Origin: Anaeromonas frigoriresistens | GTDB taxonomy: Bacteria > Bacillota > Clostridia > Tissierellales > SIT17 | Direction of reading: 5' to 3' | NCBI RefSeq assembly: GCF_016820655.1 | Contig: NZ_WSFT01000029.1 | Span: forward strand, 38,078-102,077 | DNA: 64,000 nt | Part shown: in pieces, positions 8,407-16,623 of the stretch | How the letters are laid out: each line of letters begins with the position of its first letter | Position numbering within the stretch: position 1 is the stretch's first letter | Program-made: the position numbers and the translations under genes | Notes under the pieces: generated by a model | What the model saw: only the letters and a program-made list of their open reading frames with translations | Databases searched by the model: none | What the model was told of the DNA's origin: nothing

Positions 8407-8607
8407 ATGGGGGTAAAAAACAGATTAGAAGAGATAAGGTTACAAAAGGGATATAAGTTCCAGAAAGATTTTGCTGAGTTTTTGGAGTTAAGTCAATACC
8501 AATATAACCGATATGAAAGAAATGAAAGGCAACCTTCCTTAGAAATTTTATTAAAGATATCAGATAAATTAAATATGGATATAAAAGATATTGTATACCT
8601 AGATTAA
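8407..8607 (+). CDS. XRE-family helix-turn-helix regulator
   Basis: 66 residues forming a single Cro/C1-type DNA-binding domain: RLEEIRLQKGYKFQKDFAEFLELSQYQYNRYERNERQPSLEILLKISDKLN. No extra ligand or protease domain. An AAATGGAGG site lies seven bases before the ATG, and a strong terminator follows. Probably a repressor or copy-control regulator of the element, perhaps acting at the direct repeats found at 8676-8718. Confidence 0.85.
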   Translation: MGVKNRLEEIRLQKGYKFQKDFAEFLELSQYQYNRYERNERQPSLEILLKISDKLNMDIKDIVYLD

Positions 8608-8622
8608 TCTAGGTATTTTTTT
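8596..8622 (+). terminator. Intrinsic terminator after XRE gene
   Basis: Palindrome TACCTAGATTAATCTAGGTA followed by seven T; the stem overlaps the stop codon. Confidence 0.82.
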
Positions 8623-8675
8623 ATTATTTTTTTTAGGACAGGCAATAAATAAACCACTTAGGCATATATATAAAC

Positions 8676-8718
8676 TATACGTTAGGGTATTCGTTATATT
8701 ATACGTTACTCTATTCGT
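8676..8718 (+). repeat. Two 19-bp direct repeats (iteron-like) upstream of ftsK-like gene
   Basis: TATACGTTAGGGTATTCGT (8676-8694) and TATACGTTACTCTATTCGT (8700-8718) match at 16 of 19 bases, differing only in the central triplet, with a 24-bp period. A further related ACGTAT lies at about 8724. Candidate binding sites for the adjacent XRE regulator or a replication/transfer protein. Confidence 0.7.
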
Positions 8719-8794
8719 ACAGAACGTATGAAAATATAGCTATATAACTTATGTTAAGGTTGTACATTTGAATTATATAAGAGGGAGGATGTAT

Positions 8795-9627
8795 ATGAAG
8801 AAGGAGAAGGGTGGATTATTTGAAATAGGAATGAGTTCAGTGGTTATACATTAAATGGATTACAATTATTAGATCTAGTAAAAGGGGTACATTTATTAAT
8901 TGCTGGTGAGACTGGATCAGGGAAGTCTACATTACTAAGAAGTATAATCACCAACCTAATACTAAATGGAAAGTACAATAGATATGAATTACATCTAATC
9001 GATTTAAAAAATGGAGCTGAATTTAATGTATTTAGGAAGAGTAAATATGTAAAATCTTTCTCTAGGACTATAGAGGATGCTGAAAAGATACTAAATAAAT
9101 TAATTATAGAAGTTGATGATCGTTATGATAAGTTCTTTAAAAATGATTGTGTAGATATCCAGGAATATAATAAGAAATACAGATCTAAAATGAAATATAA
9201 GATTATAATTATTGATGAATTTGCAGATTTACAAAATGAAAAAGATAGTATACAGATATTAGAGACTCTTGCAGCTAAGGCTAGAGCATGTGGAATACAT
9301 TTAATTATTTCCACTCAAAGACCAGATGCTAAAGTTCTAAATGGAAGAATAAAAGCTAATGTACCTTCAGTTATTGGATTAAAAACTATGAATGAAATAA
9401 ACAGTAGAATAATAATAGATCATTCGGGACTGGAAGAATTAAAAGGTATGGGCCATGGGATATATAAATTTGATAAGGAGATAGAATTCCAAAGTATGAA
9501 TATCTCCTCAGGAACTGCTAGAGATTTAATTAAGCATACATATATTAATAAAAAGGAAGAAAATAAACCTAAAAATACTGGGGAATTGCCTAAAGATTTC
9601 ACTATAGGTGATTTCAATGGTAACTGA
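8795..9627 (+). pseudogene. FtsK/SpoIIIE-like DNA translocase, broken by a one-base frameshift
   Basis: The ATG at 8795 has GAGGGAGG upstream and encodes MKKEKGGLFEIG before running into a stop at 8852-8854. The rest of the protein continues in another frame from about 8831 to 9627: NEFSGYTLNG, Walker A GETGSGKS (8905-8928), Walker B IIIIDEFADL and the STQRP motif typical of conjugation/plasmid FtsK-like ATPases. Loss of one A in GGAAATGAG at about 8830 would explain it. Repaired, the protein would be about 278 residues. There is no usable ATG, GTG or TTG in the downstream frame before 9190, which lies after Walker A. It precedes a replication-relaxation gene, the usual partner in Firmicute mobile elements. 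Pseudogene or sequencing error cannot be separated here. Confidence 0.78.
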
Positions 9628-10171
9628 TAGAGATAGAAAAGTTATAGAATTTATTGAAAAATTTAATGTAGCCACAACAAATATAGTAGCTGAATTATTT
9701 TACCCCTCTCTAAGAGTAGCTCAAAATAGATTAAAGAGGTTAACAGAAGATAAGGTTCTTAAAAGAGATAGAGATCACTTTACTAATCAATATCTCTATT
9801 ATTTAAAGAAACCTAAACAACTGAATCACTGTCTATTATTAGTTGAGTTTTATCAAAAGGTTAGTAAATATGTAGATATAGAATATTATGATAAGGAAGT
9901 TACTATAGAAAATTTAAGAGCAGATGGATTGATGATCTATAGGTATAGGAGTAAAAAATATATAGCATTTATAGAAGTACAAATATCTAATATTCCAGTA
10001 GATATAGATAAGTATAGGAAATTATATCTATCTGAGAAATATAAAAAGTACTTCCCTGTATTTCCTAAATTAATAGTGATAAGTAATAAAAAGATGCCTG
10101 ATAATCAGGATTTTAAAATAATAAAAATATCAGAGGATCTTAATAATATCCAGGATATAATTCCTTCATAG
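9617..10171 (+). CDS. Replication-relaxation family protein
   Basis: 184 residues from ATG 9617 (GTG 9608 also in frame, but less well spaced from the AGGTGA site). An N-terminal winged helix (DRDRKVIEFIEKFNVATTNIVAELFYPSLRVAQNRLKRLTEDKVLKR) is followed by an alpha/beta region ending in YRSKKYIAFIEVQISN and FPKLIVIS. This order matches the Replic_Relax family found in plasmids and integrative elements of Firmicutes, usually directly after an FtsK-like ATPase. It overlaps the end of the ftsK-like gene by 11 bases. It is the last recognisable gene of the element. Confidence 0.75.
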   Translation: MVTDRDRKVIEFIEKFNVATTNIVAELFYPSLRVAQNRLKRLTEDKVLKRDRDHFTNQYLYYLKKPKQLNHCLLLVEFYQKVSKYVDIEYYDKEVTIENLRADGLMIYRYRSKKYIAFIEVQISNIPVDIDKYRKLYLSEKYKKYFPVFPKLIVISNKKMPDNQDFKIIKISEDLNNIQDIIPS

Positions 10172-10407
10172 TCTCTATTGATAACCTATATGTACATATT
10201 CCTCTGTACCTATGTCAGTGAGGATACCCTTAGCTTGAACCATTGTCAGTAGTTTCTACTTATTATCCTAGATTCATTTAGTAATGATATGTAGAATAAT
10301 TAGAAAAAAGTGAAAAAGTCAATTTAATTATTATAAAAGGGTATATTATAGATTAAGAAGATTGATAGTATTAATTAAATACAATTTTGAAAAAAGGAGT
10401 AGATAGA

Positions 10408-11571
10408 ATGTTGAATTTTAATTATTCAATCCCTACAAAAGTATTTTTTGGGAAAAATAAAATAGAATTGTTAGCAGATAATATTAAACAGTATGGTAAT
10501 AAGGTCTTATTAGTTTATGGTGGAGGTAGTATAAAAAAAAGTGGATTATATGAGGAAGTTATAGAGAGTTTGAATAAAAATAAAATAGAATCGTGGGAAT
10601 TATCAGGTGTAAAGCCTAATCCAAGGATATCAAGTGTAAGAAAAGGAATTGAAATATGTCGTGAGAATAAAATAGATTTAGTTTTGGCTGTAGGTGGTGG
10701 AAGTGTAATTGATTGTTCGAAGATTATAGCAGCAGGATATTATTATGATAATGACCCATGGGATATTGTGGTTGATCCAAGGAAAATAGGTAAAGCTCTT
10801 CCAATTGCAACAATACTTACATTAGCCGCTACTGGTTCTGAGATGGATGCAGGGGCAGTAATTACAAATCCTGAAACTAGTGAAAAATTAGGCACTGGTC
10901 ACCCAAATATAGCTCCTAAGTTTTCTATATTAGATCCTACCTATACATTTACTGTTCCTAAAGAACAAACAGCAGCAGGAACAGTAGATATAATGAGTCA
11001 TGTGTTCGAAGTATATTTTAGTAATACAAAGGAAGCTTATCTACAAAATAGAATGGCAGAGGCAGTTCTTAAAACTTGTATAAATTATGGTAAAAGAGCC
11101 ATGGATGAACCTAATGATTATGAAGCAAGAGCTAATTTGATGTGGGCTGGAAGTCTTGCTATAAATGGTCTTTTAGGTTATGGTAAGGAAACTGAGTGGA
11201 GTGCCCATGAGATAGAACATGAGCTAAGTGCTTATTATGATATTACCCATGGAGTTGGACTGGCGATTTTATTCCCTTATTGGATGGAATATGCTTTAAA
11301 CGATGATACGGTAGATAAATTTGTAGAGTATGGAGTGAATGTATGGGATATAGATTCAGATAATGATAAATATGAAATTGCTAAAAGTTCTATTAATAAA
11401 ACAAGAGAATATTTCAATTCTCTGGGTATGCCTTCTAGATTAGAAGAAGTTGGAATTGGAGAAGAAAAGTTAGAACAGATGGCTAAAGGAGCTACTTCAA
11501 GAGGAACCCTTGGAAGATTTAAACCTTTAGAAGCAGAAGATGTGCTAAGTATATATAAATCAGCACTTTAA
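10408..11571 (+). CDS. bdhA: Iron-containing NAD(P)H-dependent butanol/alcohol dehydrogenase
   Basis: 387 residues from ATG 10408, with AAAAAGGAG nine bases upstream; an in-frame TTG at 10387 would place that ribosome site inside the gene. The sequence follows clostridial BdhA closely: IPTKVFFGK at the start, the nucleotide-binding VYGGGSIK and AVGGGSVIDCSK loops, and the metal ligands in VDIMSHVFEVYF and the HEIEHELSAYYDITHGVGLAI block. It would reduce butyraldehyde and related aldehydes to alcohols, reoxidising NAD(P)H during fermentation. Monocistronic, with its own terminator. Cofactor preference cannot be read with certainty. First chromosomal-type gene after the mobile element. Confidence 0.85.
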   Translation: MLNFNYSIPTKVFFGKNKIELLADNIKQYGNKVLLVYGGGSIKKSGLYEEVIESLNKNKIESWELSGVKPNPRISSVRKGIEICRENKIDLVLAVGGGSVIDCSKIIAAGYYYDNDPWDIVVDPRKIGKALPIATILTLAATGSEMDAGAVITNPETSEKLGTGHPNIAPKFSILDPTYTFTVPKEQTAAGTVDIMSHVFEVYFSNTKEAYLQNRMAEAVLKTCINYGKRAMDEPNDYEARANLMWAGSLAINGLLGYGKETEWSAHEIEHELSAYYDITHGVGLAILFPYWMEYALNDDTVDKFVEYGVNVWDIDSDNDKYEIAKSSINKTREYFNSLGMPSRLEEVGIGEEKLEQMAKGATSRGTLGRFKPLEAEDVLSIYKSAL

Positions 11572-11590
11572 TTTTATAATATATTCACTG

Positions 11591-11617
11591 AAGCTAGGAA
11601 ATGATCCTAGCTTTTTT
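11591..11617 (+). terminator. Intrinsic terminator after bdhA
   Basis: Nine-pair stem AAGCTAGGA / TCCTAGCTT followed by TTTT. Confidence 0.85.
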
Positions 11618-11702
11618 AAAAATTAACTTTTAATGAGATATGATATATAATATAAATATAATAGATTAATTTTTATATATTAAAATAAAGGAGATACTCC
11701 AA

Positions 11703-11882
11703 ATGAAAAAATGGATAATTTATCTTATACTCATACTATTATATATTTTAATAACATTTTTCGGATTAGGACCTGTACTTTTAGCTGATGGATCAATGAA
11801 TGAAAGAATTATTACTTTATTAATAGTTATTGGTCTGTATGCAGTAGTAACAGTTGTATTTCGTAAGATAATAGATAAATAA
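11703..11882 (+). CDS. Small two-helix membrane protein
   Basis: 59 residues, short enough to be missed by automatic calls. ATG 11703 has AAGGAG nine bases upstream. Two membrane helices (about 4-24 and 36-53) are joined by a short loop GLGPVLLADGSMNER, and the tail is basic (FRKIIDK). No known family recognised. It lies between the bdhA terminator and the DUF4003 gene and could share a transcript with the latter, 55 bases downstream. Confidence 0.65.
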   Translation: MKKWIIYLILILLYILITFFGLGPVLLADGSMNERIITLLIVIGLYAVVTVVFRKIIDK

Positions 11883-11937
11883 GATATTAATACTTGATAT
11901 AATAGTACTATAGATTATATTTAAGGAGGTATATTAA

Positions 11938-12948
11938 GTGGAAAATAACTTGAAGGTAAAGGTTGATGTATTTATTGAGACTTTTGCCACATTGAAAAAA
12001 CACTATAAATGGTCAGTTGGGGATTTATCACTACGCTTTATAGCTTTAGTATATGTTATTAGTAATAAATCATTTAAGAAAGATGAATTTGATGATATGG
12101 TAAAGTATATTAAGAAAAATTCTGGATTATTTTCTTACTATAGAGGACATAACATGTACTCTATAGCTTCATTATTAATCACTAAATTTGATGAGCCTAA
12201 AGAGGCTTTTATTAAACTGAAAGAATATGATGAGAAAATGAAAGAAAGAGGGTTTAAGAAATCTTCTTACCTATCTATTGCATCCTATGCTCTATTACTT
12301 ACTAGTGAGGGTGATTATATAGATGAGAGAATTGAAAGATCAATGGAATTATATAAAGGAATGAAAAAAAATCACTTTTGGCTAACTGGTACTGATGATT
12401 ATCCTATTGCAATATTATTGTCAGAGAAGAAAGAGAATAATGATGCACTTATATCTGAAATAGAGCATAATTATGATACTTTACATAGAGAAGGATTTAG
12501 TAGAAGCAATGGTTTGCAATTTCTATCTCATTTATTAACTTTTGCGCCTACTAAATCTGTACAAATGAAAGCTCAGAAAACAAGAAGTATTTATGACCGA
12601 CTAAAACAAGATAAATTTCATGTATCATCTACCTACTATGGTATATTAGGATTTTTATCTATATTAGGAGAGCATAGTGAAGAAGCAGTTGAGGAAGTTG
12701 TAGAAGTTGTTAGATATCTAAAATCTAATAAAAACTTTAAATGGACTTATAAAGACATGAATGTATTAGCAGCCACTGCTATTGTTTCAAATAAATATAT
12801 TGAGAAGCTAAGTCAAAGTAATGAATTGCTTCAAACAGGAATTGGAATTTCTATTGAAACAATGATAGCAGCGCAAACAGCTGCTCTTATTGCAGCAACT
12901 TCAGCTGCCGCATCGGCTAATGCTGCTACAGCATCTGCAGGAAGTTAA
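11938..12948 (+). CDS. DUF4003 family protein
   Basis: 336 residues, GTG start with TTAAGGAGG upstream. The helical, TPR-like pattern with FIETFATLKKHYKWSVGDLSLRFIALVYV at the start and the repeated SIASYALLL, YYGILGFLSIL and LAATAIVSNKYI blocks matches the DUF4003 family of Firmicutes, whose function is unknown. The last 30 residues are very rich in alanine, serine and threonine. Cytoplasmic, no signal peptide. Monocistronic with a strong terminator. Confidence 0.75.
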   Translation: MENNLKVKVDVFIETFATLKKHYKWSVGDLSLRFIALVYVISNKSFKKDEFDDMVKYIKKNSGLFSYYRGHNMYSIASLLITKFDEPKEAFIKLKEYDEKMKERGFKKSSYLSIASYALLLTSEGDYIDERIERSMELYKGMKKNHFWLTGTDDYPIAILLSEKKENNDALISEIEHNYDTLHREGFSRSNGLQFLSHLLTFAPTKSVQMKAQKTRSIYDRLKQDKFHVSSTYYGILGFLSILGEHSEEAVEEVVEVVRYLKSNKNFKWTYKDMNVLAATAIVSNKYIEKLSQSNELLQTGIGISIETMIAAQTAALIAATSAAASANAATASAGS

Positions 12949-12975
12949 TTAGATAACTAAATAAGTTAATTATAC

Positions 12976-13003
12976 AATAGACCTCTTTTTAAGAGGTCTA
13001 TTA
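12976..13003 (+). terminator. Intrinsic terminator
   Basis: AATAGACCTCTT / AAGAGGTCTATT hairpin with a TT loop. Confidence 0.8.
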
Positions 13004-13077
13004 TATATGCTTGATAAAAGAAGGGATTCATAAAAATAAATAGAATAATATATTAGTTATAAGGGGGAAGAAAGGAT

Positions 13078-13605
13078 ATGGAGTATAGAGAACTTAAAAG
13101 AGAAGAACTTACTTTACTAAGAGAGATTGAAAGATCAGAAGTGGTTAAAGAGGTTTATTATTGTAAAAATAATAGACTTAGTCTCGTAGATGAATTTTAT
13201 GATATTCAAGGATGGGACTTAGATGAACTTAATAGTTTCATTAGTAGATTATATGATATCTATGATAGAAATGGAACAGTTCTAGGAGCATTTGATAATG
13301 ATAAAATTGTAGGATTAGTAGCTTTAGATAGTAAGGCTATTGGTAAGAATAATGACCAACTTAAGCTTGATATGCTCTATGTAAGTAGTACTTATAGAAA
13401 TAAAGGGATAGGTAAATGCCTCATGAATAAAATATCTAGAAAAGCAAAAGACTTAGGAGCAAAAAGCTTGTATATTTCTGCAACACCCTTTAGAAATACA
13501 GTGGATTTCTACTCTAGAGTAGGAGCAAAGTTAACAGATGAAATTATTAAAGAATTATATGACTTGGAACCAGAGGATATTCATATGGTATTAGACTTAA
13601 ATTAA
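13078..13605 (+). CDS. GNAT-family N-acetyltransferase
   Basis: 175 residues. The acetyl-CoA-binding motif A is visible as YVSSTYRNKGIGKCLMNKI (about 101-119), followed by the LGAKSLYISATPFRNTVDFYSRVGAKL strand-helix typical of the fold. Substrate unknown. It resembles the next gene in length and in its C-terminal pattern (EL/F-Y-x-x-x-P-x-D-I/F), so the two look like an old tandem duplication. An AGGGGGAAG site precedes the ATG. Confidence 0.85.
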   Translation: MEYRELKREELTLLREIERSEVVKEVYYCKNNRLSLVDEFYDIQGWDLDELNSFISRLYDIYDRNGTVLGAFDNDKIVGLVALDSKAIGKNNDQLKLDMLYVSSTYRNKGIGKCLMNKISRKAKDLGAKSLYISATPFRNTVDFYSRVGAKLTDEIIKELYDLEPEDIHMVLDLN

Positions 13606-13647
13606 TTCTATGATATTAACTATATTATAAAAATAGGGGGCAAATAT

Positions 13648-14178
13648 ATGTCAGATATTATCTATAGAAACTTAGAGTTAACCGAGTGTGAGAAGATTAA
13701 TGAAATGAATCCATATCAGTATATTGGAAAGGCATGGAGAGAGGTAGATGGGAAAAGACAATTAGTGGAAATTGATTATCATGAAACTGATTGGCCTAAT
13801 GGATACGAAGAACATTTTACTAATTTAAAGGACACTATAATAAATGGTGGAATTGCAATTGGCGCGTTTGAAAATGATAAATTAATAGGGTTTGTAACAG
13901 TAAAATCTGAGATCTTTGGAGAAAAGTATAAACATGTTTTATTAGATCAACTTTTTATTACACTGGAGTATAGAGGAAAAGGAATAGGTAAAGAATTATT
14001 CTTTAAATCAGCAAATAGAGTAAAAGAATGGAATGTAGACAAACTATATATTTGTGCTGGTTCAGCTGAAGAAACAATTGCATTTTACTTTGCAATAGGA
14101 TGTCAAGAAGCTGAAGAGGTTAATAGAGAATTCTATGAAAGCGATCCAAGGGATTTTCAATTAGAGTTTGAACTATAA
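13648..14178 (+). CDS. GNAT-family N-acetyltransferase (paralogue of the preceding gene)
   Basis: 176 residues. Motif A reads FITLEYRGKGIGKELFF, followed by VDKLYICAGSAEETIAFYFAIGCQE. The first 55 residues (PYQYIGKAWREVDGKRQL..DYHETDWPNG) differ from its neighbour and may set substrate choice. Similar proteins are annotated as streptothricin-type or general acetyltransferases in clostridia, but no specific substrate can be claimed. It follows the first GNAT by 42 bases with an AGGGGG site, so both are probably cotranscribed. Confidence 0.83.
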   Translation: MSDIIYRNLELTECEKINEMNPYQYIGKAWREVDGKRQLVEIDYHETDWPNGYEEHFTNLKDTIINGGIAIGAFENDKLIGFVTVKSEIFGEKYKHVLLDQLFITLEYRGKGIGKELFFKSANRVKEWNVDKLYICAGSAEETIAFYFAIGCQEAEEVNREFYESDPRDFQLEFEL

Positions 14179-14225
14179 TTCAATTAGGAATTATTTTAAC
14201 CTTGGAGTGCTTTATAGACTGAAAT

Positions 14226-14714
14226 TTAACATAATACAATAATTTTGTAGGGTGTAGTCTGTGCAGGGATACTTCTAGTGGTAGGTCCATACACAACTAC
14301 TAGGTTTCTATTTCTAGGAATGGTAATAAAAGGCTGGCCATTTTCCAATAGAACAGGAGTTAAGGGTGATAAATTTAATTTTAGAGTTCCATCGCTACTA
14401 ATTAATTGGGTATCAAAATAGTCTACCTTCACATTTTGATACTCAGAAACTTTTGTCATAACAATTGCTCGTAATTGAGGTGGAAAAATAAGAGGAGTAG
14501 GTGCCAATGCATCGTAAAATCCAGTCACAAAATCTCCTTCTTTTATCATTACTCCATCTACAAAGTAAGTATCCGGTGTAACTACAAAATTTACTATTCC
14601 TTCATCTCTATTTTCTACAGAAACTAATTTTGTACATCCAATTCTATCTGTACTACCTCTCCATAAATGATCAATATTGGTAATTATCCCAGAGAAAGAT
14701 TTAAATAATGCCAT
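14226..14714 (-). CDS. Conserved clostridial protein of unknown function
   Basis: 162 residues, minus strand, GGAGG site nine bases before the ATG. All-beta pattern: ITNIDHLWRGSTDRIGCTKLVSVENRDEG, then VVTPDTYFVDGVMIKEGDFVTGFYDALAPTPLIFPPQ, then VLLENGQPFITIPRNRNLVVVYGPTTRSIPAQTTP. No signal peptide or membrane segment. The middle block looks like an OB-type barrel by eye, but I cannot assign a family or role. It converges on the GNAT pair and diverges from the PerR-like regulator. Confidence 0.65.
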   Translation of the reverse strand: MALFKSFSGIITNIDHLWRGSTDRIGCTKLVSVENRDEGIVNFVVTPDTYFVDGVMIKEGDFVTGFYDALAPTPLIFPPQLRAIVMTKVSEYQNVKVDYFDTQLISSDGTLKLNLSPLTPVLLENGQPFITIPRNRNLVVVYGPTTRSIPAQTTPYKIIVLC

Positions 14715-14804
14715 AGTTTATACCTCCATATATATTTATTTATCTACTATAAAGTATGCATCTCTATATAATTAGGTAACTTAAGAAAAAAAATTAATAA
14801 ATAC

Positions 14805-14852
14805 TTGACAAGTGTCATAATTTTTATTATGATTAGATTGTAATCATTACAA
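14805..14852 (+). promoter_or_regulatory. Promoter with PerR box for the perR-rubrerythrin operon
   Basis: -35 TTGACA (14805-14810) and -10 TATGAT (14828-14833) with 17-bp spacing. Directly downstream, at the expected start of transcription, is the perfect 15-bp palindrome TTGTAATCATTACAA (14838-14852), a PerR-box type sequence. A second, weaker ATCATTACATATTACAAT lies 20 bp on. This predicts autoregulation by the Fur-family protein encoded next. Confidence 0.8.
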
Positions 14853-14921
14853 ACTTAAAATCATTACATATTACAATTATAAAATATTAAAGGAGATGAA
14901 GGAGAACTTATCCAGTTAATT

Positions 14922-15332
14922 ATGAAAAATAACGTAAGTGAATATTTAAAAGAACATGGAATAAAGCCTTCATTGCAAAGAATTAAAATATATGAATATT
15001 TAGTAGAGAATAAAAATCACCCTACAGTAGAGAAAATATATAATGATTTAATTGATGAAATACCTACACTATCTAAAACAACAGTATATAATACATTTAA
15101 TTTGTTTATGGAAAAAAACATTCTTACTATGATAACAATAGAGGAGAATGAAACAAGATATGATGCAGATACTACTTTTCATGGCCATTTTAAATGCAAC
15201 AAATGTGGAGAAGTATATGACTTTCAGGTTGAGAAGGTACAATTAAAAGAAGATATTTTAGAAGGATTTGAAATTAATCAAAGACATTTATACTTTAAAG
15301 GTAAGTGTAAAAGATGCCTTAAAAGTATTTAA
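14922..15332 (+). CDS. perR: Fur-family peroxide regulator, PerR-like
   Basis: 136 residues. N-terminal winged helix (about 1-80: YLKEHGIKPSLQRIKIYEYLVENKNHPTVEKIYNDL, then LSKTTVYNTFNLFMEKNIL) and a C-terminal metal/dimer domain with HGHFKC, C94-x2-C97 and a final CKRC pair forming the structural zinc site. The PerR box at its own promoter and the rubrerythrin gene 32 bases downstream point to PerR rather than iron-sensing Fur. The ribosome site GGAG is unusually far (17 bases) from the ATG. Confidence 0.83.
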   Translation: MKNNVSEYLKEHGIKPSLQRIKIYEYLVENKNHPTVEKIYNDLIDEIPTLSKTTVYNTFNLFMEKNILTMITIEENETRYDADTTFHGHFKCNKCGEVYDFQVEKVQLKEDILEGFEINQRHLYFKGKCKRCLKSI

Positions 15333-15364
15333 ATAATATAATAATAAAGGGGAGAAGTATTAAT

Positions 15365-15940
15365 ATGGCAAGTTTAAAAGGAACTAAGACAGAACAAAAT
15401 TTACTTAAAGCATTTGCTGGGGAATCTCAAGCAAGAAATCGTTACACAATGTTTGCAAAGCAAGCAAAGAAAGAGGGATATGAGCAAATAGCAGATTTCT
15501 TTTTACAAACAGCAGAAAATGAATATCAACATGCAAAAATATTCTTTAGCTTCTTAGAAGGTGGAGATGTTGAAATAACAGCTACATATCCAGCAGGAAA
15601 AGTAGGAACGACTGCTGAAAACTTAAAAGCTGCAGCTGATGGAGAAAATGAAGAATTTGTTTCTATATATCCTGAGTTTGCAAAAATAGCAGAAGAAGAA
15701 GGATTTAAGAAAGTAGCATTTGCATTTAAAACAATAGCAGAAATAGAAAAAGATCATGAAGAGCGTTACTTGCAATTACTCGATAATGTTAAAAATGAGT
15801 TAGTATTTAAGAAAGAAAATGAGCAAAGCTGGTATTGCCGTAAATGCGGTCATGTGCATACCGGTGAAAAAGCTCCTGGAGTATGTCCAGTGTGTAAACA
15901 TCCAGAAGCGTACTTCGAAATTAAACAGTCAAACTATTAA
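15365..15940 (+). CDS. rbr: Rubrerythrin (NADH peroxidase component)
   Basis: 191 residues. Ferritin-like di-iron domain (1-145) with the EESQARNRYTMFA-type first helix (GESQARNRY), ENEYQHAK and EIEKDHEERY iron-ligand motifs, then a C-terminal rubredoxin domain with C157-x2-C160 (WYCRKCGHVH) and C-x2-C (CPVCKHPE). It reduces hydrogen peroxide to water with electrons from rubredoxin/NADH, the normal peroxide defence of strict anaerobes. Cotranscribed with the PerR-like regulator; closed by a strong terminator. Confidence 0.95.
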   Translation: MASLKGTKTEQNLLKAFAGESQARNRYTMFAKQAKKEGYEQIADFFLQTAENEYQHAKIFFSFLEGGDVEITATYPAGKVGTTAENLKAAADGENEEFVSIYPEFAKIAEEEGFKKVAFAFKTIAEIEKDHEERYLQLLDNVKNELVFKKENEQSWYCRKCGHVHTGEKAPGVCPVCKHPEAYFEIKQSNY

Positions 15941-15952
15941 TGATAATTATTT

Positions 15953-15990
15953 AAAAATCCACTCTCTAGTACTAGAGAGTGGATTTTTAA
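15953..15990 (+). terminator. Intrinsic terminator after rbr
   Basis: An 18+18 base perfect palindrome centred at 15970/15971, ending in TTTTT. Confidence 0.92.
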
Positions 15991-16076
15991 ATATATTTAT
16001 TAGAATAGATATTTAATGTATCAAACTTGGGTAAGTTATAAGTAATGGCATATTAAATTATGAAAGGAGATATATT

Positions 16077-16466
16077 ATGAAAATGATATATGAAGTAGAG
16101 ACAAAAAAGTTATTTAGTGAAGCAGTAGAAAGCTTAAAAGAAAGTTTAAGTAATAATAACTTTGGAGTGCTTTGGGAATTAAACTTTAAAGATAAGTTAG
16201 AGGAAAAAGGACTTGAGTTTGATAATAACTTTAAAATATTTGAGGTATGTAATCCAAAGCAGGCTAAGGAAGTACTTGAAAGACATTTAGAAGTTGGATA
16301 CTTTTTACCTTGTAAAATAGTTATTTATGAAAAAGATGATTCTGTAAAAATAGGTATGTTAAAACCATCAGAGTTAATTGATATTATGGATGATCAAGAA
16401 TTATCTAAGATAGGAGCAGAAGTAGAAAAAGAGTTGAAGACTGCCATAGATAGGGCTGCAAATTAA
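16077..16466 (+). CDS. DUF302 family protein
   Basis: 129 residues. The core FKIFEVCNPKQAKEVLERHLEVGYFLPCKIVIYEKDDSVKIGMLKPSELIDIMDD is the DUF302 signature; members are small proteins of unknown role often near redox or metal genes. Two cysteines (about 63 and 80) lie in this core. The start has AAAGGAGA seven bases upstream. Monocistronic, in a region of peroxide and metal genes, which makes a redox link plausible but unproven. Confidence 0.85.
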   Translation: MKMIYEVETKKLFSEAVESLKESLSNNNFGVLWELNFKDKLEEKGLEFDNNFKIFEVCNPKQAKEVLERHLEVGYFLPCKIVIYEKDDSVKIGMLKPSELIDIMDDQELSKIGAEVEKELKTAIDRAAN

Positions 16467-16467
16467 A

Positions 16468-16520
16468 ATATACAAAAAGACAAGGCATTCTATTATAGAA
16501 TGCCTTGTCTTTTTGTATAT
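16468..16520 (+). terminator. Long intrinsic terminator (bidirectional)
   Basis: A stem of about 23 pairs, with GACAAGGCATTCTA / TAGAATGCCTTGTC at its top and flanking A- and T-runs. Confidence 0.9.
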
Positions 16521-16623
16521 AAGAAATATTTATTTATATAAGTATATTTGATATGCATATAAATTTACTGTTAGTTAGACTATAATATATAATATGAATG
16601 AATTATATATTGAGGAGGCAATT

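Noticed and set aside
8820..8835. Programmed ribosomal frameshift in the ftsK-like gene
   Set aside because: No slippery heptamer or downstream stem-loop is visible at the junction; a simple one-base loss explains it better.
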